Positions 1 through 8,727 of a stretch of DNA of 64,000 nt are shown piece after piece. This DNA comes from Desulfovibrio sp. Huiquan2017 (lineage in GTDB: Bacteria; Desulfobacterota; Desulfovibrionia; Desulfovibrionales; Desulfovibrionaceae). A model generated the notes under the pieces. That model saw nothing but the letters and a program-made list of their open reading frames with translations, had not been told where the DNA came from and did no database searches. The stretch is from assembly GCF_017351175.1 (NCBI RefSeq), contig NZ_JAFMPN010000006.1, forward strand, positions 124,001 to 188,000, given 5' to 3'. Both the position numbers and the translations under genes were made by a program. Position 1 is the stretch's first letter. Every line of letters starts with the position of its first letter.

Positions 1-3000
1 GGTGGGGGGCGACGTGGAATCGTCGGCATTGACAAATGGCAATTTGATGTTTCAATCCACGCCCCCGGGTGGGGGGCGACCCGCTGGAACCCGACCAACT
101 TTTACGCGCACCGATAGTTTCAATCCACGCCCCCGGGTGGGGGGCGACATCGAGTAACCCGCAACTGCGGCCAACTCGATTGGTTTCAATCCACGCCCCC
201 GGGTGGGGGGCGACGCGTCTTGTACCATTGCTCCACAGCCAAATCCGAAGTTTCAATCCACGCCCCCGGGTGGGGGGCGACTCTGTTTGGTGAGGGGGTT
301 CCGGTAAGAGACTCGGTTTCAATCCACGCCCCCGGGTGGGGGGCGACCGTCCTCAATGCCTACGACTGCGCGGGCTTCAAGGTTTCAATCCACGCCCCCG
401 GGTGGGGGGCGACATGCCCGATCCTTGAGCTGGTTCCGGTTGAGGGGGTTTCAATCCACGCCCCCGGGTGGGGGGCGACTGTCCATGATGCCCGAGTCCT
501 ACGGCGGCGGCTGGTTTCAATCCACGCCCCCGGGTGGGGGGCGACTCTCCATCCACTTGTCCGCGCCCTTGATGGCCTTGTTTCAATCCACGCCCCCGGG
601 TGGGGGGCGACTGTCCATGATGCCCGAGTCCTACGGCGGCGGCTGGTTTCAATCCACGCCCCCGGGTGGGGGGCGACTCTCCATCCACTTGTCCGCGCCC
701 TTGATGGCCTTGTTTCAATCCACGCCCCCGGGTGGGGGGCGACTGTCCATGATGCCCGAGTCCTACGGCGGCGGCTGGTTTCAATCCACGCCCCCGGGTG
801 GGGGGCGACTCTCCATCCACTTGTCCGCGCCCTTGATGGCCTTGTTTCAATCCACGCCCCCGGGTGGGGGGCGACTGTCCATGATGCCCGAGTCCTACGG
901 CGGCGGCTGGTTTCAATCCACGCCCCCGGGTGGGGGGCGACTCTCCATCCACTTGTCCGCGCCCTTGATGGCCTTGTTTCAATCCACGCCCCCGGGTGGG
1001 GGGCGACTGTCCATGATGCCCGAGTCCTACGGCGGCGGCTGGTTTCAATCCACGCCCCCGGGTGGGGGGCGACTCTCCATCCACTTGTCCGCGCCCTTGA
1101 TGGCCTTGTTTCAATCCACGCCCCCGGGTGGGGGGCGACTGTCCATGATGCCCGAGTCCTACGGCGGCGGCTGGTTTCAATCCACGCCCCCGGGTGGGGG
1201 GCGACTCTCCATCCACTTGTCCGCGCCCTTGATGGCCTTGTTTCAATCCACGCCCCCGGGTGGGGGGCGACTGTCCATGATGCCCGAGTCCTACGGCGGC
1301 GGCTGGTTTCAATCCACGCCCCCGGGTGGGGGGCGACAGGACTACCGCGCCCTCAAGGCGCTGCCCGAGGCGGTTTCAATCCACGCCCCCGGGTGGGGGG
1401 CGACGACGTGAACAAGGGCTGGATGCAGTTCATGCGCGAGTTTCAATCCACGCCCCCGGGTGGGGGGCGACTACGATGGCAACGTGTTGACAGCGTACTG
1501 ATTATAGTTTCAATCCACGCCCCCGGGTGGGGGGCGACTTGGGCGCGTCCTCCCGGGTTTGGAGCGAATAGTTGTTTCAATCCACGCCCCCGGGTGGGGG
1601 GCGACAGACTGCACAATGTCGGCAAACGTGCGCCAGGGGGTTTCAATCCACGCCCCCGGGTGGGGGGCGACCGGCCGGACGCGGAACTGGCCGCGCTCAT
1701 CGCCGCGTTTCAATCCCCGCCCCCGGGTGGGGGGCGACTCTCGTGATAGCCGCCGCAATCGGGACAGCGAACGTTTCAATCCACGCCCCCGGGGGGGGGG
1801 CGACTCGCGTGATAGCCGCCGCAATCGGGACAGCGAACGTTTCAATCCACGCCCCCGGGTGGGGGGCGACCGCTAAGCGCCGGGAGCATCTCAAACATTT
1901 CATGTTTCAATCCACGCCCCCGGGTGGGGGGCGACTCTCGTGATAGCCGCCGCAATCGGGACAGCGAACGTTTCAATCCACGCCCCCGGGTGGGGGGCGA
2001 CGCGGCCGACCCCATCCGGTGCCCAGCGATGGATTGTTTCAATCCACGCCCCCGGGTGGGGGGCGACAGGACGTAGCCGACGACATGGCGAAAAACATCA
2101 TGTTTCAATCCACGCCCCCGGGTGGGGGGCGACCGGTCGTAGCGGTCGCGCCCTGCGCATTATAGGTGTTTCAATCCACGCCCCCGGGTGGGGGGCGACA
2201 CTCATGGGCGTTGTAGTGATGGGGACTCTCATTGTTTCAATCCACGCCCCCGGGTGGGGGGCGACGTCGCGGCGCTGACCAACCTGCCGTACTCGACCCT
2301 GATGTTTCAATCCACGCCCCCGGGTGGGGGGCGACTCTACGTGGACCTGCCTGTTTGCCCGGGCGATGCGGTTTCAATCCACGCCCCCGGGTGGGGGGCG
2401 ACCCATGGCCACCGTGTACCGCTGGCTCAGGGGCGTGGTTTCAATCCACGCCCCCGGGTGGGGGGCGACCTTATGGTCGTGACTCTTACACAGAGGACCA
2501 CTGGTTTCAATCCACGCCCCCGGGTGGGGGGCGACAGGACAGAGATCAGAAGGCCATTGACCTTTACAGGTTTCAATCCACGCCCCCGGGTGGGGGGCGA
2601 CACCTGGGCGTGGCCATGCTCGACAAGGCCGCCGAGTTTCAATCCACGCCCCCGGGTGGGGGGCGACCGAGTGCAGCGCCGCCAACTCCGGGTCCACCGC
2701 CAGTTTCAATCCACGCCCCCGGGTGGGGGGCGACTTATGACGCACGCGCACGGATAGCCGACAAAATGTTTCAATCCACGCCCCCGGGTGGGGGGCGACA
2801 TGGCTACGCGGCCTCCTGATTAATCGTGTCGATGTTTCAATCCACGCCCCCGGGTGGGGGGCGACTTCGGCGCTGCTGCATTGGCCAAAGGGGATGCCGT
2901 TGTTTCAATCCACGCCCCCGGGTGGGGGGCGACCCCCCGACGCATATACAGTGCCGCCCCAGGCGTATGTTTCAATCCACGCCCCCGGGTGGGGGGCGAC

Positions 3001-3334
3001 GCAACCCCCGCGCCAAGGGGCAGGTCGAGTGCGCGTTTCAATCCACGCCCCCGGGTGGGGGGCGACTACCGCTCCGGGTTCGCGGCCGCACTCCCCAGGG
3101 GTTTCAATCCACGCCCCCGGGTGGGGGGCGACCCCCGGCCCTTGTTCTCCTTGATCAGCCGCTCGGGGTTTCAATCCACGCCCCCGGGTGGGGGGCGACC
3201 TGGATTTTCAAAAAATAGGAGGGACCTGTGAACAAGTTTCAATCCACGCCCCCGGGTGGGGGGCGACGCCAATTCCTGGCCGAAGGAAAATCCTTCGCCA
3301 AGGTTTCAATCCACGCCCCCGGGTGGGGGGCGAC
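1..3334 (-). CRISPR. Type I-C CRISPR array, 51 repeats in view, continues past left edge
   Basis: Fifty complete 32-bp repeats plus the last 13 bp of another (1-13) separate 50 spacers of 33-36 bp. Read on the minus strand the repeat starts GTCGCCCCCC and ends GTGGATTGAAAC, with a GC-rich hairpin inside; this is the Desulfovibrio type I-C repeat. The adjacent cas2 and the leader lie to the right, so transcription runs leftwards and the newest spacers are near 3300. Repeats are identical except 1707-1738 (A to C at 1717) and 1773-1804 (T to G at 1794). Two spacers alternate as a 132-bp unit between 448 and 1337, and a third spacer occurs three times, leaving about 37 distinct spacers. Spacer targets cannot be judged from the window. 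Confidence 0.99.
448..1337 (-). repeat. Tandem amplification of a two-spacer CRISPR unit (132-bp period)
   Basis: Spacer A, first copy at 480-513, recurs identically at 612, 744, 876, 1008, 1140 and 1272 (seven copies). Spacer B, first copy at 546-579, recurs at 678, 810, 942, 1074 and 1206 (six copies). Spacers and intervening repeats show no differences between units. The pattern A-(B-A)x6 fits unequal recombination or replication slippage between repeats rather than thirteen independent acquisitions. An assembly artefact is also possible in such a repetitive tract. Confidence 0.97.
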
Positions 3335-3512
3335 TGTGGGGGGCCAAACGTCCTTCCGGTGCGGGTTGCCGAGGGGAATTCCGCGAACCGGGAGCAATGG
3401 GGGCGGCCCGACATGCGCCCAAAGGGGAACATGGTTCCCAATTAACCGGGATAACGGGTTATTGGCAACCGCGCGAACCTCCCGGGGATTCCGCAACCGC
3501 TAGGGGTTCGCG
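3335..3512 (-). promoter_or_regulatory. CRISPR leader between cas2 and the leader-proximal repeat
   Basis: This 178-bp non-coding stretch lies between the end of cas2 and the last repeat, where a type I-C leader is expected. It should carry the array promoter and the signals used by Cas1-Cas2 for new spacer insertion. It contains a perfect inverted repeat GGGAAC-ATG-GTTCCC (3425-3439) and, next to it, an imperfect dyad CCAATTAACC / GGTTATTGG (about 3437-3464). No convincing -35/-10 pair was found, so the promoter position is not called. Leader identity is inferred from position and repeat orientation. Confidence 0.75.
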
Positions 3513-3812
3513 CTAGAGAATCAGAACGTCCGTTTCCGGGTCGTAGGCGGCGCCGGAACCGTGTTGTTCCACCCGCCGCTGCCAATTCTTGCCCAGAAAA
3601 TAAAAACGCAGGCTATCCCGCTCCTCATCATACGCCTCCAGCAACCGGTGACGCAGTTGAACCCATTGAGCGGGCTCGACCACGCACTCGAACACCGAGT
3701 ACTGCACTCGCTGCCCGAAATTCTCGCAGATCTTGGCAATCCGGCGCAGCCGCCGCTTGCCGTCCGGTTCCGCGAAACCGACATCGTAACTGACCAGTAC
3801 CAACATGCTCAC
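3513..3812 (-). CDS. cas2: CRISPR-associated endoribonuclease/integration protein Cas2 (type I-C)
   Basis: The 99-residue protein has the usual Cas2 length and the N-terminal beta strand ending in the conserved Asp (LVLVSYDV, residues 4-11), followed by the RRLRRIAKICE helix typical of type I-C Cas2. Cas2 dimers bridge two Cas1 dimers in the spacer-integration complex. Its start codon overlaps the cas1 stop by 4 bp (ATGA), so translation is probably coupled. It is the last cas gene before the leader, the standard I-C order. Confidence 0.97.
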   Translation of the reverse strand: MSMLVLVSYDVGFAEPDGKRRLRRIAKICENFGQRVQYSVFECVVEPAQWVQLRHRLLEAYDEERDSLRFYFLGKNWQRRVEQHGSGAAYDPETDVLIL

Positions 3813-4840
3813 TTCCAGAAAAAGGGTGGATAGCCGTCCAGGTCGCCGCGCACGGCCCGCGCCATGAGCCGCGCCTGCACATGGAAGGCCAAGCCGAGCG
3901 GAAGGCGCTCCTTCAAAAACGGGTGCAAGGCTTCATCCTGCTTGCGCTTCTGCCAGGCCGTGAGGACCGTTTTACGCGTGTCGTCATCCATAAAGACCGC
4001 GCCGCTTTCCTTGCGCACGAAGCCGCGAGCGCGCACCTCCCCGCGATTGATCAGGGACAGCACCAAGCGGTCGGCCAAAAACGGCCGGAACTCCTCCATG
4101 ACATCCAGGGCGAGGCCGGGGCGGCCGGGCCGGTCGCGGTGCAGGAACCCGACCTGCGGGTCGAGCCCCACCGCTTCCAAAGCGGAGCGCACGTCATGGG
4201 CCAGCAACGTGTAGACAAAGGAAAGCAGGCAGTTGACCGCATCCAGGGGCGGCCGCCGGTTCCTGCCCGCAAAGCAAAAGCTCTGGTCCTCGGCGAGAAT
4301 CATGTTCCCGAAAACCGAGAAATAGGCGTTGGCCGCCTGCCCTTCCATGCCGCGCGCCTCATCCAGCGGGACCGGACGCCGGAGGCGCCCGGCGCAGTCG
4401 TCGAGCACGGCCAGGGCCCGGTCCATGGCGAGCCGGTCCACGCGCTCCCCGTGGTCGCGCAGGCAACGACGGAGCACGGCCCGCGAATTGGCCGCCTTGC
4501 CGATGATGATCGACCGGGCCAGGCGCGACGAACCGTCCTCGTCGTCCGCCAGCCGGTACTGGGCCCGCCGAAGCAGAACATTGCCGCTTTGCGGGCCGCG
4601 CACCCCGGCCAGATACCGCCCCCGCTCGGTCAAAAACGAGACGGCCAGCCCTTTGTCCCCGCAATGGCCCAGCAAAAACGGGCTGCACAACACGTTGCCG
4701 AAGCAGACGATGCCGTCCAGCACATGGACCGGAAAGCGTCGCTTCGCCCCGTCTTCGGTGCGAACCACCACGCATTCGCCGTCCTTGGACAGATAGCTGC
4801 CCTGGGAGGTGATGTAGAGCGTGTTCAGAAGTTTCTTCAC
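3809..4840 (-). CDS. cas1: CRISPR-associated integrase Cas1 (type I-C)
   Basis: The protein is 343 residues from a GTG start at 4840, which overlaps the cas4 stop in a GTGA junction; a longer in-frame reading to 4987 would run into cas4 and has no family resemblance. The N-terminus (KKLLNTLYITSQGSYLSKDG) is typical of I-C Cas1. The expected metal-binding catalytic residues are present: Glu about 166 (MEGQAANAYF), His about 234 (GFLHRDRPGRPGLALD) and Asp about 246 (LDVMEEFRP). With Cas2 it inserts new spacers at the leader end; Cas4 from the overlapping gene helps select the PAM. Confidence 0.97.
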   Translation of the reverse strand: MKKLLNTLYITSQGSYLSKDGECVVVRTEDGAKRRFPVHVLDGIVCFGNVLCSPFLLGHCGDKGLAVSFLTERGRYLAGVRGPQSGNVLLRRAQYRLADDEDGSSRLARSIIIGKAANSRAVLRRCLRDHGERVDRLAMDRALAVLDDCAGRLRRPVPLDEARGMEGQAANAYFSVFGNMILAEDQSFCFAGRNRRPPLDAVNCLLSFVYTLLAHDVRSALEAVGLDPQVGFLHRDRPGRPGLALDVMEEFRPFLADRLVLSLINRGEVRARGFVRKESGAVFMDDDTRKTVLTAWQKRKQDEALHPFLKERLPLGLAFHVQARLMARAVRGDLDGYPPFFWK

Positions 4841-5448
4841 GGGTCCAACCCCCTTTGCAGATAGGCCTCCACGCGCCGGGATGCGCCGGGCATGCACGCG
4901 CCCGCAAGCGAGCAACCGCGGCACCGCTTGCCGGGCGAGGCGTCGGGCGTCGCGGCCCGCTCGATCATGACGTGCAGTTCGCGGCAATGTCGCTGCACGG
5001 CCTCGCGCAAAGGGGCGTCAAAAACCACCCGCTCCCTGCGCCGGGGCTTGCCGTAGAAGATAGCCCCCTCCGGAACCTCCACGCCGAGCATCTCCTCCAG
5101 GCACAGGGCCTGGGCGCAAAGCTGCTCCCGGTCCCAATCCTCGACCTTGGGGCTGCCGCGCTTGTATTCCACGGGATACGGCGTCTCGCGCCCGTCCGGC
5201 CCGGGCCGCAGCTCCACAACATCGGCCACGCCGTAGAGCCCCAGCCGGTCGCTGCGCAGGGGCACGGCCCGATCCTGGACCACGCCCCCGCGCCGACCGG
5301 GGGCCCCGGCGTCCGCACGCAGATGCAGAAGCCGTCCCTCGGCGGTGTACAGGTTCTCCTCCCAGACCTTTTCCACGTGAATGAGCGCGCACTGCCTCGG
5401 GCAGTACAGATAATGCTGCAACGCGGAAAGAGGCAGGGTTCGGTCCAT
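4837..5448 (-). CDS. cas4: CRISPR-associated exonuclease Cas4 (type I-C)
   Basis: The 203-residue protein has the Cas4 layout: an N-terminal Cys pair (YCPRQC, residues 15-20), a RecB-like nuclease core (GVADVVE, then VEYKRG and the QLCAQALCLEE helix) and a C-terminal Cys cluster (KRCRGCSLAGAC) that with the first Cys should hold a [4Fe-4S] cluster. Cas4 trims prespacers and fixes PAM choice and orientation together with Cas1-Cas2. It lies 2 bp downstream of cas7 and overlaps cas1 by 4 bp. All recognisable active-site motifs are intact. Confidence 0.96.
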   Translation of the reverse strand: MDRTLPLSALQHYLYCPRQCALIHVEKVWEENLYTAEGRLLHLRADAGAPGRRGGVVQDRAVPLRSDRLGLYGVADVVELRPGPDGRETPYPVEYKRGSPKVEDWDREQLCAQALCLEEMLGVEVPEGAIFYGKPRRRERVVFDAPLREAVQRHCRELHVMIERAATPDASPGKRCRGCSLAGACMPGASRRVEAYLQRGLDP

Positions 5449-5450
5449 GG

Positions 5451-6326
5451 CTAGAACTTCACCTCCAGGGTGACGATGTCGGGAATGGCCGCCTTATCCA
5501 CGGCGACCACGTAATCCGTGAAGGCGCGGGCCGGTCCCTCGGCATCCTTGCGGGTCACGGTCACGGCCTCGAACAGCTTGTGCGCCGGGGCGTTGCCCAG
5601 GGCGTCCTTGTGTTTGAAGACGATCAGGCCGCGCGGGCTCATCTTGCCCCTGGCCGCCGAGTGATCGTGATCGAACATGTTGGCCAGGGCCTGCCAAAGC
5701 AATTCCAGATCGTCGTCCGAGAAGCCGGTCCCCTTGTCGCCTTGCGCCAGGTTGGCGGACACGAATCCCTCGGCGCGGTACAAGCCGTAAGGCACAATGT
5801 GCTTGCGGCCCATGGTCCGGTTGTCACCCTCCTGGGCCTCGGCCTCCTTGGCGGTCTCCACGGCCATGCGGGTGATGGACACCTCGGCCGGAACAATGGG
5901 CTCGATGCTCTTGGCAAACGTCAACTGCACCGGCCCGCGCACCTGGCCGCAGTTGTTTTCCTTGGTGGACATGACCGCGCCGAAGGTGCGCACGTCGAAA
6001 AAGTTGGCGCACATCCACTTGCGTGCGGCGGCCACCTGCTCATCCTTCTTCTTGAGCGCCTTGACCTCCTCGGTCTTGTAGGCGGGCTCGCGGGTTTGGG
6101 AGAGCACCCCCTTTTCGGCCACGTAAATGTTGTACCCCTCGCCCCCCTGCTTCACGACATCCACATAGTTGCGGATCTTGCGCTTGAGGCAGACGTCGGT
6201 GACCAGACCGTGGCCGGTCTCGGGGTCGATGCGCGGGGTGTTGCCCGCGTCCGGGTCGCCGTTGGGGTTGCCGTTCTCCACGTCGAACAGATAGACGAAC
6301 TCGTAGCGGTTATTGATGGCGGCCAT
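5451..6326 (-). CDS. cas7: Type I-C Cascade backbone protein Cas7 (Csd2)
   Basis: The protein has 291 residues, the usual Csd2 length. Its start, with the conserved block [19 protein letters not shown] (from about residue 14), is diagnostic of Cas7 of type I-C, as is the following [13 protein letters not shown] stretch. Cas7 forms the helical filament along the crRNA spacer in the interference complex. The gene sits 3 bp after cas8c and 2 bp before cas4. The start codon is placed at the [10 protein letters not shown] reading, giving the expected N-terminus. Confidence 0.97.
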   Translation of the reverse strand: MAAINNRYEFVYLFDVENGNPNGDPDAGNTPRIDPETGHGLVTDVCLKRKIRNYVDVVKQGGEGYNIYVAEKGVLSQTREPAYKTEEVKALKKKDEQVAAARKWMCANFFDVRTFGAVMSTKENNCGQVRGPVQLTFAKSIEPIVPAEVSITRMAVETAKEAEAQEGDNRTMGRKHIVPYGLYRAEGFVSANLAQGDKGTGFSDDDLELLWQALANMFDHDHSAARGKMSPRGLIVFKHKDALGNAPAHKLFEAVTVTRKDAEGPARAFTDYVVAVDKAAIPDIVTLEVKF

Positions 6327-6329
6327 GGT

Positions 6330-8045
6330 CTAGTCCTCCGTATTCTTTTCTTTTTTGGTGTAAAAATCCTGACGCTGTTGATAGTAGCCGAGAATAAACA
6401 TGCCCTGCTTCTCCGACGGCATGGAGGCCGGGAAGCCGGTGGCGGCGTCGATGCCGCCCACGATCTCCTGAATGGCCTTGTCGAGGGTGACCGCCCAGCC
6501 TGGCTTGTCCTTGCGGATTTTCGCCAGCCCGTGCTGGGCGTTCTTCATGATGATGGGAAAGGTCCGCGCCGGCGTGGCGGCGGCGGACGCGAAGAAGCGA
6601 TCCCTCACCGTGGCGTTGGCCCCGGGAACCGCCTCCTCCTGAATACGCTCGACAATGGCGAACAGCCTGCCGAGACGGTAGCCTATGTCCGTATTGGTGG
6701 TATCGAGAGTCATGGGAATCTCCTGTTTTCTGTTGCGGACGAGAAAAGCCTTGATCACGGCCGCCCGCAGGTAGTTGACTTCCTTGTCGGCCCGGATGCG
6801 GCCTATGGCGGAAGAAAGCAGGGTCTGGGGATAGGGCAGGCCCTGGACGATGGAGCGGACGAACTGGCCGAAGAGCAGCGGCGACATGTTTTTCGCGTCC
6901 CGCTGCGGGGCCAGCTCCTTAAGCAGCCGCCATGGGCTCGGGTGCTCGGGATCGCTGTCGAACCGCCGTTGCAAGGCCAGGGCCCGGAAATGGCGTCCCA
7001 GATTCTCCGCCATCTCCCCCACGGTGCCCACGTGCCAGAAGCGCACGGACAACCGGGCCGCGTTGGGCGACAGGCCGAGCACGTAGAACGGGGTGCTCGC
7101 CTCGCCCAGTTCGTCGGGATATTTTCCCTTGGCCATGTCCGTGAGGTATCGTTCCAACCGTGCGGCCAATGCGTCGTCCTCGGTCTTTCGCCCTCCCATG
7201 CCGAAGCCGAAGAGGGGTTCCGCCTCGCCCGGCCCATCGGCCCAGAAGACCACGGTGGTCTCGCCCACCTGGACCTTGCGCGGACTGTCCGGGGCGAGCA
7301 GATGGTTCAGCGCCGTGGTGTAGGCGAAGGCCGCCTGCTCCGAGACCGGGGAGTTGAGATTCTGCTCCTTGCCGTAGGACTTGGCCGCATCAAAGTTGAA
7401 GGAAATCAGGGAAGCGCCGGCCATCTGCGCGCCGGGCACGCCCTTGATCTTGGCATGGGTCGGCGGGATGGGACCGATCTCGCCGGTGACCAGGCAACGG
7501 CCCGTTGCGAACTCGTCGTTGTCCGAAAGGCGCTCCAGCCACGCCTTGCGGAAGGCGGACCGGTCGTGCAGAAAGCCCGGCTCGCCATCGAGCATGAAAA
7601 CCACGTTCAGGCCGACCATGTTCTCCCAGCCGGGCAGTTCCGAGGCCCGCGCCGGGTCCCAGTCGTCCAGAAAGGCCAGCAACGCCCGCGCCCCCTTGTC
7701 GTCCACGCCGTCCAGGACCCCGGCGGCCAGCGCTTTGAAGGCCGCATGGGTTTCGGCGGTCCGCTCCGGTTTGCCCTTGTCGTCCGCGCCAAGCACGTAC
7801 CCGGTGTTGTCCCAGGCGAAGTTGGACCGTATCCCCACGGACCGGCCCACCGGCCCGGGCACTTCGATGCGACTCGGACGCCCTTTCTCGTCTCGCAGGT
7901 CCATGGGACGGCCCGCCAATGCGCCGGACCGGTCCAAGATAAGGCAGAAGTGCACCCCCTGGCGGCCAAATCCGAACTCGGGCACGTCCTTTTTGGGGGC
8001 CGCGAGCAATCGCGCGTAATAGTCATTCAAGGCCTGCAGGATCAT
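6330..8045 (-). CDS. cas8c: Type I-C Cascade large subunit Cas8c (Csd1)
   Basis: The 571-residue protein matches Csd1 in length and N-terminus (MILQALNDYYARL, then VHFCLILDRSGAL). Cas8c recognises the PAM and opens target DNA; in type I-C an internal start within cas8c can also produce the small subunit Cas11c. No obvious disruption is present. The start overlaps the cas5c stop by 4 bp. A long open reading frame on the opposite strand across cas7-cas8c is a shadow of the high GC content, not a gene. Confidence 0.96.
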   Translation of the reverse strand: MILQALNDYYARLLAAPKKDVPEFGFGRQGVHFCLILDRSGALAGRPMDLRDEKGRPSRIEVPGPVGRSVGIRSNFAWDNTGYVLGADDKGKPERTAETHAAFKALAAGVLDGVDDKGARALLAFLDDWDPARASELPGWENMVGLNVVFMLDGEPGFLHDRSAFRKAWLERLSDNDEFATGRCLVTGEIGPIPPTHAKIKGVPGAQMAGASLISFNFDAAKSYGKEQNLNSPVSEQAAFAYTTALNHLLAPDSPRKVQVGETTVVFWADGPGEAEPLFGFGMGGRKTEDDALAARLERYLTDMAKGKYPDELGEASTPFYVLGLSPNAARLSVRFWHVGTVGEMAENLGRHFRALALQRRFDSDPEHPSPWRLLKELAPQRDAKNMSPLLFGQFVRSIVQGLPYPQTLLSSAIGRIRADKEVNYLRAAVIKAFLVRNRKQEIPMTLDTTNTDIGYRLGRLFAIVERIQEEAVPGANATVRDRFFASAAATPARTFPIIMKNAQHGLAKIRKDKPGWAVTLDKAIQEIVGGIDAATGFPASMPSEKQGMFILGYYQQRQDFYTKKEKNTED

Positions 8046-8701
8046 GAGGCCACCCCCTCGCGCTCAAGCGCCCGGGCCACCTCGACCACACCGCGTTCCA
8101 GGGCCGGACGGAAGAACAACGGGGCCATGTCGTTGCGGTAGTCGAGGTCGTAGAGCATCCAGCCCAGGTCGCGCGGCGCCTCAAGGGCCAGGGGCGAGGC
8201 CGGGACATCGCCCTCCACGGGCTCGAAGAAGGCCGCGAACTCGCGGCAGCCAAGATACGGCCGGTGGAAGCACTGGCCCTTGCCCGCGCGACGGTTGAAC
8301 ATGTCCAGATGCTTGCCGTCGTTGCGGTCTTCGGGCGACGTGTATTCGAAATGCGCCTCGATGACGTATTCCACGTCGCGCAGAAGCAGGGCGGCCCGTT
8401 GCTGACGGTTGTCCTCAATGAACAAGCGCAGGGGTTCGCCCCCGCCTTTCATGGCGGTCTTGACGCTGCCCACCGGGAGCTTGGCCGACACCTCGTTACG
8501 GCGCACGTTGTCGAAGCGGATGGGTTTCATGACGTGGATGCGGTCCACCACCCAGCGGATGGACGGCTTCCAGTACACCGCCTCCAAAATCCCCCGCGCC
8601 GCCGAAGGGGTCATCACGTCGTAACTGACGCGCTCCACCTTCATCTCCGGCCGGGTGAAGCAGGCGTACTCTCCCCAGACTCTGAGTTTTATTCCTGACA
8701 C
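8042..8701 (-). CDS. cas5c: Type I-C crRNA-processing endoribonuclease Cas5c (Csd5/Cas5d)
   Basis: The 219-residue protein is the RAMP-fold subunit that replaces Cas6 in type I-C: it cuts pre-crRNA at the repeat hairpin and stays bound to the 5' handle. The catalytic set known from Cas5c/d appears present: Tyr43 in LEAVYWKPSIRW and the Lys130-His131 pair in NDGKHLDMFNRRA. The N-terminus (KLRVWGEYACFTRPEMKVER) is typical. It overlaps cas8c by 4 bp and follows cas3 after 26 bp. The lack of a cas6 gene in the locus is consistent with this role. Confidence 0.96.
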   Translation of the reverse strand: MSGIKLRVWGEYACFTRPEMKVERVSYDVMTPSAARGILEAVYWKPSIRWVVDRIHVMKPIRFDNVRRNEVSAKLPVGSVKTAMKGGGEPLRLFIEDNRQQRAALLLRDVEYVIEAHFEYTSPEDRNDGKHLDMFNRRAGKGQCFHRPYLGCREFAAFFEPVEGDVPASPLALEAPRDLGWMLYDLDYRNDMAPLFFRPALERGVVEVARALEREGVAS

Positions 8702-8727
8702 GAATCAAAACCTCCGTGTTGTAGTGC

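Noticed and set aside
69-3516. Many open reading frames of 60-508 codons across the array on both strands, encoding repeated SIHAPGWGAT or SPPTRGRGLK peptides
   Set aside because: They are translations of the GC-rich CRISPR repeat and spacers; no ribosome-binding sites and the repeat unit explains the periodicity.
5580-8141. An 853-codon open frame on the plus strand
   Set aside because: It is antisense to cas7 and cas8c, which have clear family motifs; the frame stays open only because of high GC at third positions.
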